A stretch of 64,000 nucleotides of DNA from Coleophoma eucalyptorum (taxonomy: Eukaryota; Ascomycota; Leotiomycetes; Helotiales; Dermateaceae), in contig JALRME010000019.1 in NCBI GenBank assembly GCA_026120035.1, forward strand, positions 1 through 64,000, written 5' to 3'. Below are positions 11,498-23,605 of the stretch, one piece after another; positions within the stretch are counted from its first letter, which is position 1, and each line of letters opens with the position of its first letter. Below the pieces are notes generated by a model. That model was not told the DNA's origin. It searched no databases and saw only the letters and a program-made list of their open reading frames with translations. The position numbers were made by a program, and so were the translations under genes.

Positions 11498-13321
11498 CGT
11501 ATTATAGAAGAAAAGGTTTCTTTCCAACCCACGGAATGGCCCACGTTTCATTCTCTTTTTTATTGACAAATATATCAAGTATTCTAGTCAGTGACCTCAT
11601 TCCCCAGAAGAAAGGAACAGCATTCGGTCGGCTCTATGCCGAATTTCGAGCATCCCATACCCCGCGCACCCCATACCCCGCACCATACAAGGAGTTGACC
11701 TGTCAGCGCAAATGGACAACTCCTTGCTTCGGGACTTTTACTATTGGATGTGGGATCTCCTGCTTTTGGAGTTACTAAAGTCGTGTCCTTAAACAGCGAG
11801 CATATGCTCTGTTCTATTATTATTGAAGCATTGTTCGTTTAGTTGAGGATATAATAAAGATACCGACCAATTCAGCCACGCTACTTATTTGAGATGAGCA
11901 AGAGGCAGCCGTTAGAATAGAGGGTGGAAACTATGGGAAGATGGCGGAAATAATGAGGATAAGAATCAACCGCAGCAGGTGGGTAACGTGGCAGCGATGC
12001 TGACGGCCGAAATTCGCTGGAGGGCCTAAATTGACAAAATCAAGTACATTAAGAACCTTCTTCCTAGTGCTGCAAAAGAGATCACAATTCGCTGTACTGC
12101 TACGCTTGAAGCTGCTAAAGAGGAGTGAACACCCGACCCAGAATGTGAAAGGAGCGCAGTGCCATTAATCCATCCACCAGAGCCAGTGATCGATGCTATT
12201 ATCACATCCACGCCGGCCTCATAAGCTATATTGAAAATCTAAATGACAATATCATCCTGGACTAAACCCATACAGCTAAATACCTTCCACATTGGGGAGC
12301 AAGAGAGATAGAAATGGAGTGTAAAATTTCAACAAACTTATGCTAAGAATTAACGTAAAGGTAATGTTTAGCTACTAACGTTACGAAGGTTTTGTTCCTA
12401 TTTATATACACTATGCTTAAGATGTCTCTATTGGAGATTAATGAAATGCCTTAAAAGGAGGAGTGCGGAAAATGGGCGCACGCCAGTCAGATTCATTCTA
12501 CCAGCGGATGGCCCGTAAGGTAAGTAATGATCAGACTTCCACGTGACTAAACGATGGAATTCCGGTTACCTACGACTTTAGATCGACGAGAACTTCCTCT
12601 AAGGTATAGTTCCCGACCCTATCGCCCTAAAGGAATGCCGACGACCGACCTCTTGGCCGGAACTGTCGATGGAAATCTAAAGGAACGAAGGCTGAGGGAC
12701 TAGGGGAATTTTCTCATGCCACTATTCCTGTAAACGGTTTAAAGTATCCCAGAAGACGATCAATGTCCGGCGGCTCTAACTCCAGCCATTCTAGTCGTCA
12801 ATGGGACGACAAAAGGAGGTTAAATACCCGAGGGCTGATCGAAGCATGGCGTTTATGGCGTTGGGTATCCGGAGAATTGCCCCCACATGGCTTGCCCAAA
12901 GACCTCTCTTGATCCTCTGGCGTCAGGTACGGATACGGGCATCGGTTGCAACAGCCAGCCACTTCAGGCTTGTTTTGGCCCTTCGAGACTCGACCTGTCG
13001 AACTACCATGGCTCTTATGGACTTCAGATACTTCCACAGCTAGCCGCCATGGGCATTTTGAATCCTCTTGACCCGACAGTGGTGCTTCCCGCAGTTGTCG
13101 TGGCTCCTCTCAATAGCTCGCGCCACCAATCTTCTGCGTCCCGTCTGAGCTCCTTTGCCATTCGGCAAATGTGGTTGATGCTCTCAATGTATATAATAAT
13201 GATGCTTTCGACATGCGAAAAATGCCCCCTCATCTTCTATCTTCAGCTTCCTCCTCGTTCCTTTTTGGTCTTGTAATCTCACTCTCGTTTCAAAGGCCAT
13301 TGCTACAAGTCCCCCACAATC
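11498..13321. other. Divergent intergenic region between GH78 and CBM-protein genes
   Basis: 1.8 kb shared upstream region. It holds a short tandem near 11658-11693 (two copies of a CCATACCCCGC unit) about 170 bp upstream of the rhamnosidase ATG. The right end, 13230-13321, is a pyrimidine-rich leader (TCTCACTCTCGTTTC) typical of a fungal core promoter for the gene starting at 13322. Open frames at 12026-12211 and 12800-13276 have no recognisable domain. Confidence 0.5.
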
Positions 13322-15477
13322 ATGTTCAAGACCCTCGCTATCGCTGCTTTGGCAGCTGTGGCCTCTGCCCAGGAACTCGATTGGGATGTCGTTCTGGCCG
13401 CCGCCCCCGTTGCCAACGTCACGGTTCCGGTTGTCTATATCACGACCCCCGGAGTGACTGCGACGGCCTCAACCGTTTCCTATGCACAGGAAACTGCGAC
13501 CGCTGCCGTGTACTCTTCGGTCATTGCCGCCCAGCCTGCTGAAGACTCATCTGCGGCATCCAGCGCCGTTGCTCTTAAGAAGCGTGTGACCTCAACTACG
13601 TCGTCGACTTCTTGCATCGCACAGCCAACGGGTTATGGACCCGTCCCATCACCGGACAGTGCGTCGGCTTTCCTTGCATACCAGCCATTCTCCGTCAACG
13701 CCAGCGCCGCCGCAACTCCATCCGGATATGTCAATACTTTCACCAATCTACAAGCATCCAACAAGTGAGTTTCTCGGCTCCCTTTAATCCTGGTTGTACA
13801 TTGCTGACTTTCCAAAGTGCATATGGCTACCTGGGCTACACCACCCTCACCACCTATGATAGTCAGGTCTGTGCTACTAAGTGCACCAAAATCAATGGCT
13901 GCCAAGCATTCAATATCTGTAGGTTTTCACTTGCCGCTCCTTAACCAAGTCACCGAACTAAGCGTCCCCAGATTTCGAACGTGATCCCTCGGTCAACCCC
14001 CAGGCTAGCTGCCCCGACCCTTCCAGCACGACTCAGATCAAATGCGTATTCTGGTCCGGGCCGGTTGATAGTGACAATGCAAACAATGCTGGTCAGTATC
14101 GTAGCAACTTCCAGGTCGTGATCGCTGGAAGCAATGGCTATGTCAACACTTCCATTGCCGAACCCGCAGGCTTTTCCGAAGCGACCTACCTTGGATCCTC
14201 GAGCATCAACGCACCCCTCGACTGTGCTGGTGCCGACACCTATCTCCAATCCACCATGTTCACCACGGGGCAGTTCGATGCTGGATTGTGTGCCGCTGCC
14301 TGCTCGGCCCAGAATGCTTACGCCTATGCCCATCCACCATCATCTGGAAAGCCCAGGACTTGTCAATTCTATAATACCTACCTTCTGTACAAGAATGGTG
14401 TGAATGCTGGCCAATACTGTGCTATGTACTCGGAAGCATGGTCGTCCACCTACGCCACCAACACGGGCTACTATTATGGATCAGACCACTATACCATTGG
14501 ATTCTCTTACACCTTCACCAATTCTACTTCTGCTGGTGCACCCGCTATCCCCTGCGCCGTGGCTTCTGCCACTTCCGTCATCCAGAGCTCATCTCTGCAA
14601 GGCTTTTGCACATCGCTCCTGGGCAGCGCTCCCGTCAGCACCGCCACATTGGTTAGCACACCAGTTGTTACCCTCTCCACAACCGTTGTAAGCACAGCTA
14701 CAATCACTGGGACTGCTGCAGCTGTGAAGCGCGACGAGGCTTTGGACCGAAGAGCTCTATCTACCCCTGCCGCGCTCACCAAGTTCGCTGCCTCGGTTAT
14801 CTCGTCCGCTTGCTCCATTGAGGTGCTGCCTTACACGAACACGCTCAAATCCACGACTACTACTGTAGCTCCAACTTCTACGAATGTGCTCACGTTTACC
14901 ACCGTTACCACAGTAAGCGCCACGCCTACTGGTCCCTGTGGTCGGCCGCAGAACCTTGTCATCAATGGCGGTTGGGAGGATGGAGAGACTGGATGGGCTT
15001 TGTCTGATCAAGGCCAAGCCGTTACAAGCTGGAATGTGGTTTCAAACGCTCAGAATGCATATGCTGGCAACAAGTTCCTGTAAGTCCTGTTCTCCTTCGA
15101 TAAGCTTAACCCATAAAATGGCCACTAATTCAGTATATAGTCAGGTCAGTATTGATGTCGATGGCAGCGGTGGCTACGTGAACGAGGACGTCTTCGTTGA
15201 ACAATACCTCTCGACGTGTCCTGGCACGGAGTACACGCTCACTGCCTACATTGCGAATAACTACGATGGCCTCTATATCGCCTTTTTTTTCGACGGCTAT
15301 TTCTACGATTATACTACTGCCCAGGTTTCCGGTACCGAGTACGTCAAGTACACCATCACAGCGACAGCCTCTGACTCTGCTGCGAGATTCCAAATCTTCT
15401 ACCAGATCAGCTCCAATACGGGCGGAACAGCAACCGTCAATCTAGACAGCATCTCTGTGGAGGCTACTACTAGTTAG
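13322..15477 (+). CDS. Secreted modular protein with C-terminal CBM-like domain
   Basis: Four exons (13322-13764, 13818-13918, 13972-15079, 15141-15477; introns 53, 53 and 61 bp) encode 662 residues. Signal peptide MFKTLAIAALAAVASAQ; Ala/Thr/Ser/Val-rich N-terminal segment with a Kex2-type KKR at 86-88. The middle carries a Cys-rich apple/WSC-like module (VCATKCTKINGCQAFNIYFERD, then LCAAACSAQNAYAYA), followed by a Thr/Ser linker with a second KR site. From about residue 506 a carbohydrate-binding-like jelly roll begins (NLVINGGWEDGETGW) and ends with VNLDSISVEA, the closing strand pattern of CBM4/9-type folds. No catalytic domain is seen. This architecture is common in Aspergillus/Penicillium secretomes; the function is not known, wall or polysaccharide binding is inferred. 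Confidence 0.88.
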
Positions 15478-16178
15478 AAGCAGCAGAATGAATATAATGA
15501 CCATATAGACATATAGAAGAAAATAATAATAGATAGTTAACGTGCTATATTTAAAAGTAATAGAATATTTAGTAATAAAGAAACGCAATCGGCATCGAAA
15601 TGTCTCTTTTACTCAAATAATCCAGTGGCTTCAGCAAAAACAAATCTAGAGTCCACTTCGAAGCCTCAAAAGTTCTATACGTACCCACACCACCCCCACC
15701 AGGGTTATACTCGGGGCCTCGCATAGGTTTGCACATTCAATGCACGTGGCTGTCGTATACTGTCAGACAAAGTATACGTCAAAAGGTGGAGACAAAACAA
15801 GTGAAAGGGTTTAGTAATAGGCTACCGTGACCTTGGCCATTTTGCGGGACCATAAGACCGAGATTGAAGCTTACAGTGGCACAACATCTCATCAATCGGA
15901 ACTAAGATCTTATTCTTCTGGTATAATCTCCGGTTAGTAAGAGGCTTCTGACTAAGACTGATTTGTGTCCGGTTATTATCACGATTCTTGTCTTTATTTA
16001 CTATGTGCCTAGTGACACACTCACGAGTTACCCTCTGTAGTATTTGTTGAAATAAAGAAATAAAAATAAATGACTTGATAAGTATAATATAGCTAAAACT
16101 TAGCATAGTTGTAGATGTTTCCGAGGGTGAGCTACATCTCTTACCCACGACATCTCCCTTGTCACAATACTCGTCTAC
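15478..16178. other. Convergent intergenic region
   Basis: About 700 bp between the 3' ends of the CBM-protein and pectate lyase genes. AT-rich 3' flanks; no gene seen. A CACGTG core is at about 15742. Confidence 0.55.
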
Positions 16179-17435
16179 TCAAAACGTCAGAATCGCACCA
16201 GAATTCGCTATGACGCTAGCTTTGACATTCGCAGATCCAAGCAGACTGTAGCTATACGGCATACTAGTCGGGGTCAGAGTTCCAACAGGTGCAGTGTTAC
16301 CTCCAAGAGTTCCGCTAGAAGCAGTATCATAAATTGTGTCATAGACGTTAGCATATCTATCCTCTCAGTCAACTTTATTTATTTTCAGGAAGTCAAGATT
16401 CTAATTACCCTGTAGCATCACTGTAAAGCGCAGCAATTGGCTCAGTAACGTTCTCGAACACGGTGCTCTGGACAAGCACCTGAGCTCCATCCCTGGTATC
16501 AATTCCAGTGTTCATGCTATGGAAGTAGGTGTTGAAGATGTGTCCACCACCATACCTAATAGAAGGAGTGCGGGACCCGATATTTTCCCAGCGGTTATTG
16601 CATTCAGTGACGTGGAGATGTCCCGTGTCTTCTGCGGCATTGTTGTCGCTATGGCCGATCAAGTCTGCTTTCCAGTGATCGTGAAAATATGTGTTTGATA
16701 TTGTTACCCACTCTGAGGCGTGAGAGATGTCGACGAGGCCATCGTAGTAATCCTTGTCGTGGTCGAGGTCAGATGCAAACTCACTTGTAAGAATGTCAGC
16801 TTGCTTGACTCGAAAGGATAGGAGGAGAAACGTACCAGTGATCAACCCATACGTTAGTACTGGCTTGGATGGTAAGTCCATCTCCAGTAGCAGCCAGAAC
16901 ATCCTTCGAAATGATATTGCGGATGATAACATTTCTCTGCTTCCAGACGAACAGTGAAACTCCAGTGAAGCCTAATTAGTGTCAGTAGTCCCCCTCTCCC
17001 TAAACTCTGCAAGCTGTGCAATTATCTGGGACTTACCGGCTCCTGGAAGACCGATTATGGTCTTATTTGAGCCAATACGAATTTGCTCAGATCCTGTGAT
17101 GACACCCGAAATGACTATGACTAATGGAGTGACATCGTTGTTCTTGGAGTTATCTGCGACAGCACTAAATTGAGCGAGGGTCGAGACTGTAGTGGTTGCA
17201 CCCCCTTTCCCGCCAGTGGTACTGTTTGTAAATGGTTTTAAGTATGGTTCCGATACTGGAAGTCTATACAGAGAACATACCCCCCATTTGTAGAAGCATA
17301 GCCAAGCGTTGCAACATCGGTGATCGACGCTCTCTTGAAGATGCCGGCTGGGTGCTCTTCCTCGGTTGGAGTAGGCGCAGCAAGGATAGAGGAGGTTAGC
17401 AGCGTAATAATAGTAGAGAATTGCAAGAGTTTCAT
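16179..17435 (-). CDS. Secreted PL1 pectate lyase
   Basis: Five exons: 17435-17281, 17221-17037, 16971-16836, 16783-16409, 16356-16179; introns 59, 65, 52 and 52 bp; product 342 residues. Signal peptide MKLLQFSTIITLLTSSILAA; a KR site at the end of the short propeptide (FKRAS). Parallel beta-helix signatures of PL1: NVWVDHC near 153-159, Ca2+-binding Asp cluster DLDHDKDYYDGLVDI at 164-178, and the catalytic RTPSIRYG (Arg230, Arg235). These enzymes cleave polygalacturonate by beta-elimination with Ca2+. Length and all key residues agree with a working pectate lyase of the Aspergillus PlyA type. All phases close. Together with the GH78 enzyme this points to degradation of rhamnose-containing pectin. 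Confidence 0.94.
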
Positions 17436-19048
17436 CTTGGCAATCGAACTAATTTCTCGAGGGGTTAGCTGTAAAACGATTGTGTCTATAAAAGCAGTTA
17501 CTGAAACACTTTTCCAACATCTTGGTTACTCTTATATAGAATGTTAGTTTTCATGTACCTTGCATGCCCATACGGGAAAGGGTTCTGGGCTTAGATTTCT
17601 CCGCCATTCCTGTGTTCTAATCCCCAGGCTGACACACGTAGAATTATTTTCCCCACCTCGGTAATACCGGTCGTATACATTTCCACGAACGGATTGACTC
17701 CCGTAAGAACTTCATTTAAGGTTAATATCATCGCGAGTTTAAAAGATAAAGTTATTTATTAGGGCGCAGGGCTTCGGCAACTATAGGATGTCAGGAGATC
17801 TTCCACGCATGGGTCAGCAAATAGCCTGTATTCGACGGAAAATTTGGTTATTCTTGGCACTCTATTACTTACAGTGCACCCATTCGGTCAAGGTTAAATC
17901 TGGTTTGGAAGATATGCCCCATTGAAGAGAGCGCAATAGCCGTTTCAGCTTTATTAGCAGGCTTGATTGAATTAAGCATTGCGAATATAACGCTAACCTA
18001 CGTGTAGATTTCATGAGTTTTCATTCGGTCGGAAACTAACATCGTGAACCCGTCATCCACGCAAAGGGTATTTACATATCTTAATAAGCCGACTTCCTGT
18101 CGCCAACCGCTTGCAATGCAATTACACACGAAGAATCACTACTTAGCTCCAATCGCGCCATTCACACTACCTAGGACTAGGAGGTTTGTTAGTGATGCCC
18201 ACAAGCAAGTATGATTTCATATGGCAAATCAAGAATTAGAACAGCTTATTGGTACGAAGTTGAAGTTCGCTATGGCATCACTAGCCTAGCGCTAAATAGA
18301 ACACAGGGCTGCTTACTTATTCGAAAATATTAAAGAGAGCATTGGCAATCAACGTCTTACGTATACAAGACATCTAAGCCTGTTCTGTAATAGTAACTTT
18401 AGAGGTATTAGGCACATTCCCGCTTTTAGAGGAGTTCGTATTATCGGAGAATTCTCTTAAATAGGAATTCTTTTCTGGTTGTACTATCTATGTCTTCCCG
18501 ATATCAGGATTCAAAATCATACTTTCGTAATCGCTAAGATAGATGAGGGTTCGATCCTTAGTGTTTGTAAACTGATTGCTTCCAGGTGTGCGCTGTATGT
18601 AGTAGCAATAAGATCTGGAAGTCCTAGTACAATGCTGATTATAAGACTCATTAGACTTATGGTATCGCTTCGACATAGAGCTACAATACAATTAATTAGC
18701 CTTAAGTTTACAGCGTGGATAAGGACGACGGTATACGCTGCTAACTCTCCATGGCGAGCTGGAGTTTTCCTGGTTACTCTTCTTCAAGACTTGATGCGTT
18801 TGGATTTGTTATTTTCGATGGCCTTCGTTAGGAAATCACTCCACAAATTCTCCATCTAGTATTCTTATACTATATTTGTTTGACATATAGTTTGTTACAT
18901 GAAAAAGACAAAGTTGGAATAAGGGTCTTCAGGTCGGTTACGCGTTCTACCGTCCCGTCGTCTAGTCCCATCCCATCAGTTTACAATATGAAAGCTGGGG
19001 GATGTAACATAGATATCCTTAGTACATATATCGAAAGCTCAAGAGTTC
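17436..19048. other. AT-rich gene-poor stretch
   Basis: 1.6 kb with no supported gene. A 126-codon frame at 18479-18859 has no recognisable motif and biased hydrophobic content from AT-rich codons; I consider it chance. The first 200 bp hold the pectate lyase promoter. Confidence 0.5.
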
Positions 19049-19569
19049 TCAATCCGTCTTGTCCATTAAGTTTATTAGCCAATCGTCGACTTCGTCCTGC
19101 TCGCTAGCTTCTCTCAGTGCAGCCTCTAGCTTATCGCGTCGCGCGTTCTCCCACATAAGGTAAAATCTTAAAATGAGAGTCAACAGTATAGCAGCACCCC
19201 AGCAGCACATTATACCGATGTATCCGGATGGGTAAGTTAGTGCTTGAGTGGAAACGAAGAGTTGCGGACCGATAATCTGGCCAACGCAAAAGCCGACAAA
19301 GGACTAAAGAAGCACAGGGAGTCAGCAATAGATAATTCAGCGCATTAGCAGAACATGGGTTGCTCACCGTCCCATTTACCACGGACTTGCGAGTAAATTT
19401 CGGCGATATTAGAGGAGACAAGAGACAGCACCAAGGGAAAGACTCCGGCATAGGCACACATCAAACAGCGTATAGACATTGAATCGCCTAGCAAAGCTAA
19501 GGGAAAGTTTACGCATCTAGAGCTTGCAAGGCCACAGTACGCCACTATCAGATAATACTGGGTCCTCAC
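19049..19569 (-). pseudogene. Dead MFS transporter, allantoate-permease (Dal5)-like, C-terminal part
   Basis: The last exon is intact in one frame: SFVGFCVGQIIGPQLF, then YPSGYIGIMCCWGAAILLTLILRFYL, then WENARRDKLEA and an acidic tail to the stop at 19049. This is the typical end of ACS/Dal5-type anion:cation symporters. An intron of about 60 bp (GTGAGC...TTTAG) precedes it. The upstream exon reads VFPLVLSLVSSNIA in one frame and FTRKSVVNGT in another: a single extra base at about 19403 separates them, so the gene is frameshifted. The N-terminal two thirds are absent or unreadable. Family members carry allantoate, nicotinate or other organic anions. Confidence 0.7.
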
Positions 19570-19658
19570 TTTTGGACGTCAGTAGCCATATCTTGGTTGT
19601 TGCTTGTGGGGGGTTGGGCTTTGCTCCTCTGAGGGGACGTTATAGAGCCGAGAGCCTA

Positions 19659-19991
19659 TCAGATGAAGAAGTTTCGAAAACGACGCGAGCGGAACTTTTC
19701 TAGGTTAGCTATGCTAGATCCTAACCTTCTTGCGTCCTCCGGTAACTTCGACAGCACTTCGAAGGCTGCCGTACAGTGTTCACCTAAAACTCGTAGCGGT
19801 CGAAAACGGTCTCGAATCCATTGTTCGTAGATAAGGTCATCTGTCTCAAGCCCAGCTATGAACAGCGGCCAGGCCATCCGAAAGACGGCTACGTCTCCTT
19901 CCAGCTGATGGCCATGTTGCGCAAACTTCACTACCTGCCGAACAGCTTCGACTCGCTGTGCTTCTAGCCCGTTGTCGTCTGTCGTAGTGGC
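19659..19991 (-). pseudogene. C-terminal fragment of a fungal transcription factor (Fungal_trans_2-like)
   Basis: The frame contains VAVFRMAWPLFIAGLETDD followed by IYEQWIRDRF, the conserved W-P-L-F-I-A-G-x-E-T-x-D block near the end of many Zn2Cys6 regulators, preceded by a short helix QRVEAVRQVVKFA. No Zn cluster or middle domain is found upstream in 20.0-20.8 kb, so it is a remnant. It sits between a dead permease and a dead dehydrogenase, as a pathway regulator would. Confidence 0.6.
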
Positions 19992-20838
19992 GCATATAAA
20001 AGCTTTAAATATAATTGAGTTTCATTCCTTAGGTTAAGTCACCCATCAAACTTTATAAGCCGTTATATACCTCTGAGTATACAACATATCTCAAATCCGC
20101 TTAAAAAAGGACCTCGCCTGTCGTGCATGTATTTATCTGCTGCATGATGCGAGATAGGTCCAATAACAACCCTCTTTTAAGCAATTTACTAACAAGTATA
20201 TACGAAGATATACGAAGACTAAAGATATAAAGTAATTTATTAATATTGAAAATGGCAAACTAGGAGATACCAGCTGACTAACCTCTCAGACTCCTAACGA
20301 GTCATATGCGCCCAAGTTACGAAAGTACAGAGTACCATGGGCTAAATAATGCACGTACCTCTGATCCGTCAACATCCCACTTTGCTCTTCCTGTCCCCCT
20401 GCAGGTATGTCGGCTATCGCAGTAGCTGCTAATGGCTCTACAGGCTATAATGTTCATATTGGGTTTGCCAGCATTGAACGAATGGTAACGCTTATCCACA
20501 GGCTATCTGTCCCCACACTCCGTACTATAGGATGATAGTCATTGAACCTAGCTTCAGGTAATAATTCAGATAAGGAGGCAATCTAAAAACTTAAATATAT
20601 AGAGCTTGGATTCTGAGAAACAAGGTTAGCTGATCTGATAGCACGATAAATCTGCTCTTCCTTTGATGTGTTATCGAAAAAGCGAGTTTTCTATATATTT
20701 CCTCTATTCGGCGGTCAACAGAACGCTTATCCCTGAGCTGACTACCGGAAAGTTATTCGTCACAGCTGCTTGAATGTCCGATAAGTCTGCACTTCAAAAT
20801 CTCGTATCGTGCGGCCAGCTTCAGATTCTCAAGCAAAA
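19992..20838. other. AT-rich intergenic stretch
   Basis: No gene recognised. It separates two relic genes and could contain further decayed sequence of the regulator gene, but no frame keeps recognisable motifs. Confidence 0.45.
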
Positions 20839-22057
20839 ATGTCGGCTTCTGTGGATGCTCCTCCAGTCCATCACCTAGTACAAGATGTCATACTTGTGTT
20901 CCTACCCATTCCTCCGCAGAGTGCTTGGGTATCTATGTTTGAGTCGAAATACCCAGGCCTTAAGATCCAGTGGCGCAGTGCCTCGGAAATCGTTGATGGA
21001 AAACCCTTGGTAATCGACGCCCTACTGGCAGAAGAGTGGGAAAACGTCACTATTCTTCTATCATTCAGACCCGCGCCAGCGGAGAGGATGGCTACCATTC
21101 GCTTCGTACAGCTCCCAACAGCGGGTGCCAATCTTTGGCTTGCTCACGAAAAGTTCAAGGATCCCAAAGTACTCTTCTGTACTACGAATGGGATACAGGT
21201 GTAAGGACCTTCGACCTCTGTGGATGTGATCCTGTGACTAATATATGTGATATAGCCCTCAGATTTCCGAATGGGTCATTGGAACATGGTCGATGGCCCA
21301 GCACAAGTTCCTTAACTACGCAGAGTTTATGAAAGAGGGCTACTGAGGTCAGGATGCGATGTTGCAGGCAGAGGACTCTCGGGACCTCAGAATGTAGGTA
21401 TTCCTTTGAAAGAAGAGTTAATCATGCTAAGGACTAATTTTATAGGGGCGTTCTGGGGTACGGTGGGATTGGTCGACAATGTGCGAAACTAGGCAAAGCG
21501 TTGGGGATGGAAATATACGTCTATACTCGCACAAAGAAGGCCACACCAGAGTCTCGTAAAGATAACAGCAACTGCCTAGAAGCGACAGGTGACCCCGGCG
21601 GGTTATTACCCTCCAAGTGGTTCTACAGTGGTTCCACGGCACAGACGTGGACTCCCTAAATAATATTCTGGCACAAGATTTAGATATTTTGGTAGTCAGT
21701 ATGCCTCTTACAATAGCAACCGTGAAAATAATTGGCCGCGAGCAGTTTGAAGTGCTCGGGAAAAATAAGACGTTTGTGGCAAACATCTCTAGAGGCCAGC
21801 ATATCAACACCGACGCGTTGATGGAGGCATTAGAGATGGGCAAAATTCGGGGGGCGGCCCTGGATGTTACGGATCCCGAGCCACTTCCAAAGGACCACCG
21901 ACTCTGGAGGTCGCCAAACCTCTTTATTACACCTCATATCAGTTGGAGGACACCGAGTTATTGGAGCCGAGGGTGAAGAATTTTTGAAATCAACTTGGAG
22001 AGACTTGGGACAGGCGAACCCTTGATAAACGAAGTAAACGAGACAGGCAGGTGCTAA
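20839..22057 (+). pseudogene. Dead D-isomer-specific 2-hydroxyacid dehydrogenase
   Basis: ATG at 20839 (MSASVDAPP). Exon 1 gives the substrate domain with FVQLPTAGANLWL; after an intron (caggt/GTAAGG...TATAG) comes PQISEWVIGTW, then an in-frame TGA at about 21343 where a Trp-Ser is expected. After a second intron the NAD-binding GVLGYGGIGRQ is intact. A one-base frame change near 21630-21650 interrupts the protein before LDILVVSMPL; the rest (GAALDVTDPEPLP with the active-site region, HISWRTPSYWSR) is open, but a second TGA at about 21975 precedes the final IFEINLERLG segment. Two nonsense codons and a frameshift make loss of function clear. The family reduces or oxidises 2-keto/2-hydroxy acids with NAD(P)H. 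Confidence 0.85.
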
Positions 22058-22361
22058 AATATGTAAAATGTTGCGAGTAGAGAATACCAAATCGTCCTCA
22101 GCTATATAATAAAGCTCTTGGAGAAATTTTGGTCTGATCTTTCCCATGCTTGTCTTGAATGTTATCCTCACCAGCCTATCATAATAAATCTTGGAATAGG
22201 CCACTATAGCTGCATGAAAAAAACCCGAAAGCTTTATCCGAGCCGAATTTAGCGCCAAAACGACCGCCATTCCCGACCCCATTCCTTTTTCCTACTATGG
22301 ATAGAGCCAAGTCACATGACTTTGGTCTATTTCTGGTTCGGGCATGAAGCAGACCTAAGTA

Positions 22362-22515
22362 TAGTATTTTCAGAGGAACGAATTGATTTCAGTATATAGA
22401 TATCGAAATAATCATGTAGTGTTTTAGAGTAAAAAATATTGATTCCAGTATACACAAACGTCGAAATAGACGCATAGTATTTTCAGAGTAACAAATTGAT
22501 TTTAGTATATACATG
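22362..22515. repeat. Degenerate tandem repeat, about 55-58 bp unit, nearly 3 copies
   Basis: Units start at about 22362, 22417 and 22475 with TAGTATTTTCAGAG or a variant, followed by AATTGATTTCAGTATA-like sequence and ATCGAAATA/GTCGAAATA. The third unit is partial. Identity is high in the cores and lower between them. No coding sense. Confidence 0.65.
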
Positions 22516-23555
22516 TGTTGTACGGGATGTGGGGATAATGAATCGGGAAGCAATCCGGGAGATAAGCACGGCGAGGGGTGAGCCGAAGACTGGGATAGTG
22601 GACACCGAAGGGCAAGCGGAGAGACCATCATGTGATATATAGCACGTGATAACACGAGAGGAGGGATTTTGGCACGGGAGACCTTCGTCTTTCGTGGGCA
22701 AATAAAAGATACATACAACTTCATACCCAATGCGAATGTTCCCGGTGATTGTCACCCCGGGGAACGGCTCTTGAGATCATTCCGAGGAGGAGAGATGGTC
22801 TGCACTAGGGAGGACCGGTCGGCGACATGGATTATTGCCCGGAGGGCGTTCAACAAGGTGCAGGAACGGGAGACATGAATTCTAGATAGCTAGATCCATT
22901 CTCACCAGTTCTTTCGACAGGGTATGAAGGCTAGCCGTGGAGAAGTTGCCTCCATGCGCCCCTGGCAAACGAAGGGAGATAGGATGGGAGTTACCGTGTT
23001 GCTTTCGCAAATCAAGTCCCTGGAGTCACTGCCTTGAATTGTCCTTGTCCAGATATGCTGCCTTCACGGACCTGCTCTCGAGCCAGCCAGGGAGAGCATA
23101 TATAAAGCGCGGGTTGAGGTTTCTGTCACATGGAAGCTCTATGGGTTAGCGAGCTACCTAGATCTAGATCATCACGTCAGTAGCTTCCCTGGCGTTGGAT
23201 ACACACGGCGCAATTGATGATGGGATAATGATCACGCGGAAAGGACCGGCAGATGGCTCGTCACTCATTGTGTGAACAAATCGCAGCGGATTTCGAGGGA
23301 CGGCTGTCGCTGTCACCCATCCCCAAATGGCCGTTCGGACAGGTGAACCATGGGTCAGATTGATGAGGATCAACCGACCAAAATTGGGATGTTGCAACCG
23401 TTCCAACATGTTACATCCTTACCGTCCCATAAGAAGGATGAACGTAGAGAATAATGCCCTGGCTTGCTCTGATGTTTTCCATGCTCGGTGAGGCTCAATT
23501 TTGGGGCATCATTCCCCAGGCGGCGTGAGTCACCGCCGGCTCAGCCTCAACCTCG

Positions 23556-23605
23556 CCGGCAGTGACCCTTGGCCGGCAGTGACCCTTTGCCGGCGATGAC
23601 CCTCA
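23556..23605. repeat. Short tandem GCCGGCAGTGACCCTT, about 3 copies
   Basis: GCCGGCAGTGACCCTTG is followed by GCCGGCAGTGACCCTTT and then GCCGGCGATGACCCTC. The unit is 16-17 bp and contains the palindrome GCCGGC. It lies about 430 bp upstream of the UBC/F-box gene. Confidence 0.6.

Noticed and set aside
12026..12211. 61-codon minus-strand frame with SITGSGGWINGTAL
   Set aside because: Too short and without family match that I can name; no neighbouring exon extends it.
12800..13276. Overlapping frames upstream of the CBM-protein gene
   Set aside because: No recognisable domain; the region behaves as promoter and leader of the gene at 13322.
18535..18560. GGTTCGATCC motif resembling a tRNA T-arm
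   Set aside because: The flanking bases do not form the five-pair T-stem, and no matching D-arm, anticodon arm or acceptor stem is visible upstream.
18479..18859. 126-codon forward frame
   Set aside because: No motif, AT-driven hydrophobic composition, located in a gene-poor stretch, no splice continuation.
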